DNA from: an uncultured Christensenella sp.
GTDB taxonomy: Bacteria; Bacillota; Clostridia; Christensenellales; Pumilibacteraceae
Direction of reading: 5' to 3'
Length of the DNA stretch: 21,893 nucleotides
NCBI GenBank assembly: GCA_910578545.1
Contig: CAJTPT010000001.1
Location: forward strand, 417,581 to 439,473
Shown here: one piece after another, positions 1 to 6,909 of the stretch
How positions within the stretch are numbered: position 1 is the stretch's first letter
Layout: each line of letters starts with the position of its first letter
Program-made: the position numbers and the translations under genes
The notes under the pieces: model-generated
The model's database searches: none
The model's input: the letters and a program-made list of their open reading frames with translations, nothing else
Told to the model about the DNA's origin: nothing

Positions 1-39
1 GTTTCGTCATCCGACACTGACAGCTGAGCTACGGGTGCG
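1..39 (-). tRNA. partial or degenerate tRNA-Arg(ACG)-like 5' half at window edge
   Basis: Read on the minus strand from 39 to 1, the first 18 bases (GCACCCGTAGCTCAGCTG) have the form of a tRNA acceptor arm, U8-A9 and the start of a D-arm, as in many Firmicutes tRNA-Arg(ACG) genes. The D-loop is then short, and the following segment resembles an Arg(ACG) anticodon arm but lacks U33 and does not pair well. The 3' half lies outside the window. It may be a real tRNA cut by the edge, a decayed copy, or sequence error. Identity is unproven. Confidence 0.25.
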
Positions 40-172
40 GATTGTTCGCGCTTTTAGGCGCGGATATGAAGGGCGCGTGTTTCTGTTTATCAGTCGGTTT
101 CCGTGCTGAAGTTGGGAAGCTGTTTTAAATATTCTAGTTTATCGCCTCACCGCCCCAACGCGTTATGATTAA

Positions 173-178
173 ATTATA
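173..178 (-). promoter_or_regulatory. extended -10 box (TGnTATAAT) inside a dispersed repeat copy
   Basis: On the minus strand TATAAT is preceded by TGA, giving an extended -10 box. The -35 region 17-18 bp upstream is poor. It would direct transcription toward the tRNA-like sequence at the window start. It lies in sequence resembling the repeats upstream of glgA. Confidence 0.35.
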
Positions 179-390
179 TCACAACCACAGATCGAGTGTT
201 CGATTTTTTTGCCGATAAACGATATCGGAACTTCTTTCCTTATTCACGGTTTGTTTTATTATTGCATTACACGGCTTGCAAAAATAAATTTTTTCATCGT
301 TACCGCTTTTGTTATCCGCTAAACGCGGATAACAGCCGTACGATGAAATACGGCGCGAAAAAGCCATTGCAAGCAAGCTTTTTCACTTGT
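179..390 (-). other. non-coding stretch with hairpins, transcribed from the promoter at 391-419
   Basis: No convincing gene is seen in positions 1-500. Downstream of a perfect minus-strand promoter lie two strong inverted repeats: 357-364 with 377-384 (GAAAAAGC/GCTTTTTC), and 311-319 with 325-333 (GTTATCCGC/GCGGATAAC). An outer arm pairs 295-300 with 340-345. An open frame of about 62 codons (ATG at 367, stop at 179) with a CxxC pair runs through here. It has no ribosome site and overlaps the hairpins, so it is not called as a gene. A structured small RNA is possible. Confidence 0.3.
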
Positions 391-419
391 ATTATATCAC
401 TTACACAACCGAGTGTCAA
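391..419 (-). promoter_or_regulatory. consensus sigma-A promoter with no recognised gene downstream
   Basis: On the minus strand TTGACA (419-414) and TATAAT (396-391) are separated by exactly 17 bp, and TGA precedes the -10. It lies just beyond the terminator of the glycogen block and fires away from it, toward positions 384 to 1. The start site should be near 384. Confidence 0.7.
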
Positions 420-445
420 CTTCATGCCGCGTATATTTAACGTAA

Positions 446-478
446 AACGCCGTCGATATTTATACTATCGACGGCGTT
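446..478 (-). terminator. intrinsic terminator closing the glycogen gene block
   Basis: A perfect 13-bp stem (446-458 with 466-478) has a 7-nt loop and begins 22 bases after the GH13 stop codon. On the minus strand the stem ends in TTTT. The plus side is followed by ATTTTT, so it may work in both directions. Confidence 0.85.
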
Positions 479-500
479 CGTATTTTTCGAGTTCTTATTT

Positions 501-2390
501 TTACTTAGGCAAGAACGTGAGCTTTAAAGTTTTGCCTGCTTTTTCGGATTTTGCGGGGAACTCGGTTTGGCTCGTAGCTTTTACCACTGCGACCGATTTA
601 TCGGCGACCTTGCCGCCGAACGGTTTATAAGTCAGCAAGTCTGTATAATCGTCGCTCGGTAGCGTCGGCGCGTACTCGCTACCCGAATTATTGACGATAA
701 CGTACACCGTTTCGTCGCCCGCCTTTCTCTTGAAGAACAGCACGCCGTTATCGGCGTCGACGGCGCAATATCTGCCGTGCGCGAACACCTCGCGCTCCGC
801 CGCCCTTAACGCGCCGAGTTTTTTGTACCACTTTATCAAGTCTTTATCGACGTTGCCCCAAGGATAGCACTTCCTGTTGAACGGATCCTCAAAGCCTTCC
901 ATACCCGCTTCGGTGCCGTAGTACACGCACGGAATACCGGGCAAGGTGTACTGCAAAGCCGACGCAAGCTTGACGAGCGTTCTTGCTTCGTCCTTGTTCT
1001 TGACGCTCGCCTTCGCTTTATCCTCGCGGGAATTAATCTCGCCGTTGTCGCCGAGCACCGTCATAAGCCTTGCGGTATCGTGGTTATCGAGTACGTTCAT
1101 CAAACAATCGACAGCGTGCTTGGGATAGTTATTTATAACGAACGCTACGGTATTATTGAGCCTGTTGCTATCGCCGCAACGCACGAAGTTGAGGATATCC
1201 TCTTTAAACGGATAGTTGGTTACGCTGTCGAGCTTGCCGCCCGTAACAAAGCTACGGCCTGCGTCGTTTGACGCGTCCATAAACACTTCGCCGTAAACGA
1301 CGGCGTTCTCGTTTTCCTTTTTTGCCGCTTTGACGCAGTGCTCGATAAACGTATCCGAGAGCTGTTCGCATACGTCCAATCTCCAGCCCGCGAGCCCCAT
1401 TCTCGTCCAGTATCGTACGACGCCCTCGGCGCCGTTGATAAACTCGTCGAACATGGCGTTGCAGTCGTTGGTATCGGGCATTATGTCGATATTGTAGCGG
1501 CACTCGTAGTCGTTGTTCCAGTTGCGGAACTTGTACCAATCGAAGTACGGGGATTTGACAGACTGGTACGCGCCCACACTGTCATAGCTTCCGTACTTAT
1601 TAAAATAGATACTGTCGTCGCCTGTGTGCGAGAACACGCCGTCGAGAATAATTTTTATGCCGCGCTTGTCGGCTTTTTTGATAAGCTCTTTAAGGTCGTC
1701 TATCGTTCCGAAGTCGCTATCCACGCGCATATAGTTGCCGGGGTCGTACTTGTGGTTACTGTGCGCCTCGAATATAGGCGTTAGATACAGGCATGTCACG
1801 CCCAAGCGCTTGAGATATGCGAGCTTTTTGGTAATGCCTTTAAGATTGCCGCCGAAGAAATCGACGTTATGTATCTTGCCGTTTTCGTCCGCTCTGAACT
1901 CGGGAACACCATCCCAATCGTCGCGGTATGCGGCGTAGCTTTTGGTCTTGTTGCGCTCGCCGCCGATAAAGAAGCGGTCGGGCATGATCTCGTACATGAC
2001 GCCGCCGTCGAGAACGGTAGGCTTGTACGCGTCGGACGTGACGGTAAGCTGCCAATCGGCGCCCTTACCGAGAAGGGCACGCAAATCGACGTCGCTACCC
2101 ACTCTGTAAGACTGTTCCTCGTTGCGGATCTCGAAGTGGTAAAAATACAGTCCCGGCGTTGTGACCTTGACGGTAAGCGCGTACGTGTACTCGCCGTCCT
2201 CGTCCTTGACGAAATTCATCGGGTACGTAACAGGCGACTCGTTGTCCTTGGTGAGAACGAGCACCGCCTCGGCGGGGTTTTGCGGTCGCGTAAACTTGAG
2301 CGTCAGCGAGATAGGCTCATTGACCTGTGCCGCGCCCGTAGGGGTTTTGCACTTTTTGCAATTAGGAAAAAACGTAACAGTCTTATTCAT
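501..2390 (-). CDS. GH13 alpha-amylase family enzyme (neopullulanase/cyclomaltodextrinase-like), cytoplasmic
   Basis: A 629-aa glycoside hydrolase family 13 protein that should hydrolyse alpha-1,4 (and possibly alpha-1,6) links in maltodextrins or glycogen with retention of configuration. Residues about 20-110 form a beta-rich N-terminal domain of the kind found in neopullulanases, followed by the TIM barrel. Conserved regions are intact: DGVFSHTG (about 250-257), GWRLDV with nucleophile Asp339, GEVF with acid/base Glu368, and DNHD with Asp438. There is no signal peptide, so it acts inside the cell. Residues 11-14 are CKKC, an odd isolated CxxC pair. The ATG at 2390 has an AAAGGAG site. It is the last gene of the glg block, so it probably trims stored glucan together with GlgP. 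The 198-bp spacer upstream has no clear promoter or terminator. The exact bond specificity cannot be told from the sequence. Confidence 0.9.
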   Translation of the reverse strand: MNKTVTFFPNCKKCKTPTGAAQVNEPISLTLKFTRPQNPAEAVLVLTKDNESPVTYPMNFVKDEDGEYTYALTVKVTTPGLYFYHFEIRNEEQSYRVGSDVDLRALLGKGADWQLTVTSDAYKPTVLDGGVMYEIMPDRFFIGGERNKTKSYAAYRDDWDGVPEFRADENGKIHNVDFFGGNLKGITKKLAYLKRLGVTCLYLTPIFEAHSNHKYDPGNYMRVDSDFGTIDDLKELIKKADKRGIKIILDGVFSHTGDDSIYFNKYGSYDSVGAYQSVKSPYFDWYKFRNWNNDYECRYNIDIMPDTNDCNAMFDEFINGAEGVVRYWTRMGLAGWRLDVCEQLSDTFIEHCVKAAKKENENAVVYGEVFMDASNDAGRSFVTGGKLDSVTNYPFKEDILNFVRCGDSNRLNNTVAFVINNYPKHAVDCLMNVLDNHDTARLMTVLGDNGEINSREDKAKASVKNKDEARTLVKLASALQYTLPGIPCVYYGTEAGMEGFEDPFNRKCYPWGNVDKDLIKWYKKLGALRAAEREVFAHGRYCAVDADNGVLFFKRKAGDETVYVIVNNSGSEYAPTLPSDDYTDLLTYKPFGGKVADKSVAVVKATSQTEFPAKSEKAGKTLKLTFLPK

Positions 2391-2588
2391 GTATACTCCT
2401 TTTTAATTTTCGCTTTGCGATTAAAACATTATTGACTGTGCAACTTGTGTTTTGACAGCGCAGTCGCGCATCTGACAACCTTGAGTCGGCTTGTTTTTAT
2501 TTTTCGCTCGGGCTGTAAATTCTACCCTACATGACCGAGGCTCCCGGCCAAACGTAGCCGGTATCATGCGATGAATGTGCAGTCAAGT

Positions 2589-5018
2589 CTATTGCGGGCG
2601 TTTGACTTTTTTAAGCCCCCATATACCTTTTGCGTAGTCGTGAATAGAACGGTCGGACGAGAAGATACCCGCTTGAGCGATATTGATAAGCGCCATTTTG
2701 TTCCAGCGCGCTTTGTCGGCATATGCTTCGCCCATATTGGCGGCGGCGCGTACGTAGTCGTCGAAATCGAGCAAGCACATATACGGATCGGCGACCTGGT
2801 AGCTGCCCGCAATGAGGTAGTCGGCAATATCCGAGAAGCTTTCGCCGTCGAACCCGACGCGCAGTCTGTCGACGACGCGTTTAATATCGTTGTTGTGCGT
2901 ATATATGGTGGTTGAGTTGTAGCCCGCACGCCACGCGCGTTCGACCTCTTCGGTCTTGAGTCCGAATATGAAGATGTTGTCGTCGCCCACGCGCTCGCCT
3001 ATCTCGACGTTAGCGCCGTCGAGGGTGCCGAGGGTAACCGCGCCGTTTATCATGAACTTCATGTTGGACGTGCCCGAAGCTTCCTTACCTGCGAGCGAGA
3101 TCTGTTCGCTGACCTCGGACGCCGGTATAAGGTGCTCGGCCTGTGTGACGTTGTAGTTTTCCACAAACATGACGTCGAGCTTTTGCTTAATCTTGGGATT
3201 CTTTTGAATTTCCGCAGACAAGCAGTTGATAAGCTGAATAATGCGCTTTGCGTGCATGTAGCTACCCGCCGCCTTCGCGCCGAAAATAAACGTTTGGGGT
3301 GCGACGTCCTTGTTGGGATTGTCGAGCAGGTCGAGGTAGTAATGCACTATCTTGAGCACGTTGAGAAGCTGGCGCTTGTACTCGTGCAAGCGTTTGATCT
3401 GCGTGTCAAAGCGCGATTCGGGATTGAGCACAAAGCCCGTCGTTTTGCGCACGTAGTCGGCGTAGTCCTTTTTGTTGGCTTGCTTGATCTTGCCGACTTG
3501 TTCGAGGACCGCCTTGTCGCGCGTGTACTTCATAAGCCCGCTGAGCGTTTCCGGCTTGGTGTAGAAGTCGGGTCCGATAAGCTCGGTTATGAGCGCGGAA
3601 AGCTTGGGGTTTGACTGAATAAGCCAACGGCGGTGAGTTATTCCGTTTGTGACGTTGGTAAATCTGTCGGGATAAACCTCGTTGAACTCGCTGAATATGG
3701 TATCCTTAATAATCTCGCTGTGAAGCGCCGAAACGCCGTTTACCCTTTGCGAGCCGATAACGCACAGGTTGGCCATTTTGACCTGGTTGTTGCTTAGAAT
3801 ACGCATGGCGTCGATCTTTCTTCCGTCGACGTGTCTCTCTTCCATAGCGGCGACGAACCTGCGGTTAATCTCGCAGGTAATGGCATAAACACGAGGAAGC
3901 ACGGTGCGGAAAGTGTTTTCGTCCCATTTTTCCAACGCTTCCGCCATGACGGTGTGGTTGGTGTAGTTGACGGTATGAACGGTGATATCCCACGCCTCAT
4001 CCCAGGACAAACCGTGTTCGTCCATTAGTAGGCGCATAAGCTCGGGGATCGCGAGCGCAGGATGCGTATCGTTGGCGTGAATGACCACCTTGTCGGGCAG
4101 GTTTGTTACGCTCTTGTAAAGGCGCAGGTGATCCTTGAGTATGCTCTGAAGCGACGCCGAAACGAGGAAGTATTCCTGTTGAAGTCTGAGCTGTTTGCCC
4201 TGACTGTGGTCGTCCGACGGATACAGAACCTTGGATATAAGCGCGGCGTCACGTTCGCGTTGCATTGCTTTTTCGTAATCGCCTTGCGAGAACGAGCGCA
4301 TATCGAACTGGGTAGACGCGGTAGCCGACCACAAGCGCAAAACGCTTACGCCGGCGTTGTCGCCGTAGCCCGAAATCATAACGTCGTACGCGAGCGCGTC
4401 CACGCTTTCGCCGTCGACATAGCGGACGCGCATCCTGCCGTCCTCTTCGTATTCCTCCACTCTGCCGCCGAGATTGACGGTAAACTGCTTATCCGAGCGC
4501 GGCATCATCCATACCTCGCCGCTGGGAAGCCACATATCGGGTAGCTCGACCTGTTGGTTATCGACTATGCGCTGACGGAACAAGCCGTACTGATACTTTA
4601 TTGTAAAGCCCATAGCGGGATAGTTGAGCGTTGCAAGGCTGTCCATAAAGCACGACGCAAGCCGTCCGAGGCCGCCGTTGCCCAGTCCCGCGTCCGACTC
4701 TTTTTCAAAAATGCTGTCGAGCGAGAAGTTCATTCCTTTAAGGCATTCCTTAAACTGCTCGGTCAGTCCGAGGTTGAACAGATTGTTTTTAAGCGATCTG
4801 CCGATAAGGAATTCCATACATATATAGTAAACGCGCTTATACTTGCCACCGGCGATATACGCATTGTTCTCCTGCTTTTTTTGAAGCAAAATATCGCGCA
4901 CGACCAACGAGATAGCCTTGTACATTTGCTCCTCGGTGGCGCGGTCGGGTGTAATGGCAAAGTAGCGGGCGAGCTTATCGAGTATGAGCTCTTGCACTTC
5001 ATTTGTTGTCTTGTTCAT
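2589..5018 (-). CDS. glgP: glycogen/maltodextrin phosphorylase (GT35)
   Basis: An 809-aa protein, the usual length for bacterial alpha-glucan phosphorylases. It releases glucose-1-phosphate from the non-reducing ends of alpha-1,4-glucan using phosphate and pyridoxal phosphate. The PLP site is clear: in GTSNMKFMING the Lys is residue 654 and should form the Schiff base. Other family blocks include GNGGLGRLASCF near residue 115 and HANDTHPALAIPELMR in the middle. The ATG at 5018 sits after GGAGGAGAC. It lies 132 bp downstream of glgA and 198 bp upstream of the GH13 gene on the same strand, supplying the degradative arm of the glycogen block. Whether glycogen or maltodextrin is preferred cannot be told, but synthase and branching enzyme nearby favour glycogen. 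Confidence 0.96.
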   Translation of the reverse strand: MNKTTNEVQELILDKLARYFAITPDRATEEQMYKAISLVVRDILLQKKQENNAYIAGGKYKRVYYICMEFLIGRSLKNNLFNLGLTEQFKECLKGMNFSLDSIFEKESDAGLGNGGLGRLASCFMDSLATLNYPAMGFTIKYQYGLFRQRIVDNQQVELPDMWLPSGEVWMMPRSDKQFTVNLGGRVEEYEEDGRMRVRYVDGESVDALAYDVMISGYGDNAGVSVLRLWSATASTQFDMRSFSQGDYEKAMQRERDAALISKVLYPSDDHSQGKQLRLQQEYFLVSASLQSILKDHLRLYKSVTNLPDKVVIHANDTHPALAIPELMRLLMDEHGLSWDEAWDITVHTVNYTNHTVMAEALEKWDENTFRTVLPRVYAITCEINRRFVAAMEERHVDGRKIDAMRILSNNQVKMANLCVIGSQRVNGVSALHSEIIKDTIFSEFNEVYPDRFTNVTNGITHRRWLIQSNPKLSALITELIGPDFYTKPETLSGLMKYTRDKAVLEQVGKIKQANKKDYADYVRKTTGFVLNPESRFDTQIKRLHEYKRQLLNVLKIVHYYLDLLDNPNKDVAPQTFIFGAKAAGSYMHAKRIIQLINCLSAEIQKNPKIKQKLDVMFVENYNVTQAEHLIPASEVSEQISLAGKEASGTSNMKFMINGAVTLGTLDGANVEIGERVGDDNIFIFGLKTEEVERAWRAGYNSTTIYTHNNDIKRVVDRLRVGFDGESFSDIADYLIAGSYQVADPYMCLLDFDDYVRAAANMGEAYADKARWNKMALINIAQAGIFSSDRSIHDYAKGIWGLKKVKRPQ

Positions 5019-5036
5019 GTCTCCTCCGTTAACAAA

Positions 5037-5060
5037 ATCCCGTGTGGGTTTATGCGGGAT
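5037..5060 (-). other. small hairpin in the glgA-glgP spacer, just before the glgP ribosome site
   Basis: ATCCCG (5060-5055 on the minus strand) pairs with CGGGAT (5042-5037) across a 12-nt loop, followed by TTTGTTAAC and then the glgP Shine-Dalgarno. It has a weak terminator shape and could partly uncouple glgP from glgA, or only shape the leader. No good promoter was found in the 132-bp spacer. Confidence 0.3.
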
Positions 5061-5150
5061 AAATTAAGTTTTAAGTGTGGGTTTGGTCTTTAAGCGGGCG
5101 CGAACAGTGAACGCACGCCGATGATTTAATCGGGTCAATTTTTTATTTGG

Positions 5151-6608
5151 TTATGCCGCGAGCACGCGGTAAAGCACGTTATACTCGAGCGCCGCCTTAT
5201 CCCACGAGAAGTCGCAGTCCATGGCGCGCTTGACGAGCGCGTTCCACAACGGTTTGTTGCGGTACATATCGACGGCGCGCATAACGGTTTTGTCCATAAC
5301 GTCCGAATCGTATTCCTCGAACACAAAGCCGTTGCCGCTGTCGCCCTTGCCGCAGTCGACAATAGAGTCTATAAGTCCGCCTGTAGCACGCACGACCGGT
5401 ATTGTGCCGAAGCGGCAGGCGTACATTTGGGTCAAGCCGCACGGCTCGGTCTTGGACGGGATAAGACAGATATCCGCCGCCGCAAGCACCTTGCGCGTCA
5501 AGTCGTTGTTGCGCGTGACAAGAGTGCGCACTCTGCCGTCGTACATATTTTGCACGTGCGTGAGGAATCTCTCGATGTCGGCGTCGCCCTGTCCGAGTAT
5601 GACGAGCTGTATTCCGCTGTCCAAAATGTTGTCGGGCGAAACCTTGTTAATCGACTTGCGCAAAAGGTCGTAACCTTTGTACGCGACCATGTTCGCAATC
5701 ATGCACACCATAGGCACGTTTTCGTTTTCGGGAAGCGACAGCATGCGCTGAAGCTCGATTTTGTTTTTCTTCTTTTTTTCTATGCTGTCGGCGTCGTAAT
5801 TGACAAACAAACTTGCGGAAGTTTTGGGATTGTATTCGTCAACGTCTATTCCGTTGAGTATGCCGACTATCTTTTGACGGTTTTCGATGAGAACGCCGTC
5901 CAGTCCGCCCGCAAACTCGGGCAAGCGGATTTCGCGCGCGTACTGCGGCGACATGGTTGCAATCTTGTCGCAGGCGACGATTGCCCCCTTAACGAGGTTG
6001 ATACGACCGTTGTATTCCACTAACGGCAAGTCCTCCTCGCCTATGCCGAACACGTCGCCCGCAATAATCGTGGGATAGATTCCCTGATAGTTGATATTGT
6101 GAATGGTAAACACGTTTTTGATGCGCGTATAGCCCGTAACGTTTTTATAAAACAGTTTGTAGTAAACGGGCACGAGCGCGGTGAGGTGGTCGTTGGACTG
6201 CAAGATGTCGGGCTTGAAATCGAGGTAAGGGATAAGCTCCAACGCTGCACGCGAGAAGAACGCAAAACGCTCTGCGTCGTCGTAGTAACCGTAAAGATTG
6301 TTACGCTTAAAATAATATTCGTTGTCCACAAAGTAGTACACTACCCCGTCGCGTTCCATGCGGAAAAGCCCGCAGTACTGATTACGCCAAGCCAACGCTA
6401 CGGTTATGTTGCAAACAAAGGTCATTTCGCTCTTGTATCTGTAAGCAATCTCTTCGTACAGCGGCATCATGACGCGCGCGTCAGTCTTTTTGGTCTTGTT
6501 GAGCGCGCGCGGCAAGATAGAGCACACCTCGCCCATGCCGCCCGTGGAAGCAAACGGTTCTGCTTCCGTCGTTACAAACAAAACGTTGTGGATTTTTGCT
6601 TTTGCCAT
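5151..6608 (-). CDS. glgA: glycogen synthase, ADP-glucose type (GT5)
   Basis: A 485-aa glycogen synthase of the bacterial GT5 family. It transfers glucose from ADP-glucose to the growing alpha-1,4-glucan chain in the cytoplasm. The N-terminal glucosyltransferase start FVTTEAEPFASTGGMGEV (about 11-28), the block FTIHNINYQG, and the C-terminal acceptor and nucleotide-sugar site PSKTEPCGLTQMYA followed by GTIPVVRATGGL are all present. The classical KxGGL motif reads STGGM, so the usual sugar-nucleotide-binding Lys is Ser21. Length and order match the family otherwise. The ATG at 6608 follows AAGGAGAATTAGG. An 8-bp hairpin (6627-6649) sits three bases before that site. No glgC lies in the window. 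It is flanked by glgB upstream (301-bp spacer) and glgP downstream. Confidence 0.95.
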   Translation of the reverse strand: MAKAKIHNVLFVTTEAEPFASTGGMGEVCSILPRALNKTKKTDARVMMPLYEEIAYRYKSEMTFVCNITVALAWRNQYCGLFRMERDGVVYYFVDNEYYFKRNNLYGYYDDAERFAFFSRAALELIPYLDFKPDILQSNDHLTALVPVYYKLFYKNVTGYTRIKNVFTIHNINYQGIYPTIIAGDVFGIGEEDLPLVEYNGRINLVKGAIVACDKIATMSPQYAREIRLPEFAGGLDGVLIENRQKIVGILNGIDVDEYNPKTSASLFVNYDADSIEKKKKNKIELQRMLSLPENENVPMVCMIANMVAYKGYDLLRKSINKVSPDNILDSGIQLVILGQGDADIERFLTHVQNMYDGRVRTLVTRNNDLTRKVLAAADICLIPSKTEPCGLTQMYACRFGTIPVVRATGGLIDSIVDCGKGDSGNGFVFEEYDSDVMDKTVMRAVDMYRNKPLWNALVKRAMDCDFSWDKAALEYNVLYRVLAA

Positions 6609-6626
6609 TTTTCCTAATTCTCCTTT

Positions 6627-6649
6627 TTTCCGCCCGTTCGCGGCGGAAA
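6627..6649 (-). other. leader hairpin upstream of glgA ribosome site
   Basis: TTTCCGCC and GGCGGAAA form a perfect 8-bp stem with a 7-nt loop, ending three bases before the AAGGAG of glgA on the minus strand. It could influence initiation or mRNA stability. No T-run follows, so it is not a terminator. Confidence 0.4.
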
Positions 6650-6674
6650 CACAAATGCTTAATTACTGTTAAAC

Positions 6675-6820
6675 TATCTCACAATCACAGATTGATTTAC
6701 GGATTTCTTTACCGTTGATTTACTCTTCCGTTATTGCGATACTTGCCGGTTACTTTTTATCTCACAATCACAGATTACTTGCGTGTCGAACAGAGTTAGG
6801 CTTTTCCGTTATTGCAATGT
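6675..6820 (-). repeat. tandem promoter-like direct repeats upstream of glgA
   Basis: The 19-base plus-strand string TATCTCACAATCACAGATT occurs exactly at 6675-6693 and 6758-6776. Each is followed, 28-33 bases later, by TTCCGTTATTGC (6726-6737 and 6804-6815). This gives two units of about 80 bp. Degenerate relatives end at 6833-6850 and occur at 173-195 and 391-413. Read on the minus strand, the diverged copies carry TGTGATATAAT, an extended -10 box, while the two exact copies have TGTGAGATA in its place. The 301-bp glgB-glgA spacer contains no gene otherwise. Confidence 0.6.
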
Positions 6821-6832
6821 TTATTTGTATTT

Positions 6833-6838
6833 ATTATA
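6833..6838 (-). promoter_or_regulatory. candidate extended -10 promoter for glgA
   Basis: The minus strand reads TGTGATATAATAA, an extended -10 box (TGnTATAAT). No -35 of quality is seen. It lies about 225 bases upstream of glgA and would give glgA, glgP and GH13 a start independent of the glgB promoter. No intrinsic terminator was found after glgB, so read-through is also possible. Confidence 0.4.
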
Positions 6839-6909
6839 TCACACTCGCATGGGATTTAGCGATTGTTTTAAGCACACACACCGCGCCGAAATTCAACTTA
6901 TTTGTCGAA

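Noticed and set aside
1..39. Possible integration (att) site in a tRNA
   Set aside because: Integration normally uses the tRNA 3' end. Here only a 5' half is visible, at the window edge, and no integrase or mobile genes are present.
179..367. 62-codon minus-strand frame with a CKPC motif downstream of the promoter at 391-419
   Set aside because: No ribosome site, start overlaps strong hairpins, stop overlaps a repeat-borne -10 box, and no family recognised. Kept only as part of a possible small-RNA locus.
1869..2435. 188-codon plus-strand frame antisense to the GH13 gene, and similar long frames opposite glgP, glgA and the ABC genes
   Set aside because: All lie opposite well-supported genes with conserved domains and have no ribosome sites or recognisable domains of their own.
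2453..2479. Imperfect inverted repeat between glgP and the GH13 gene (TTGACAG...CTGACAA)
   Set aside because: Only the outer seven pairs match, with one mismatch. There is no promoter at the right distance and no resemblance to a catabolite-response site.
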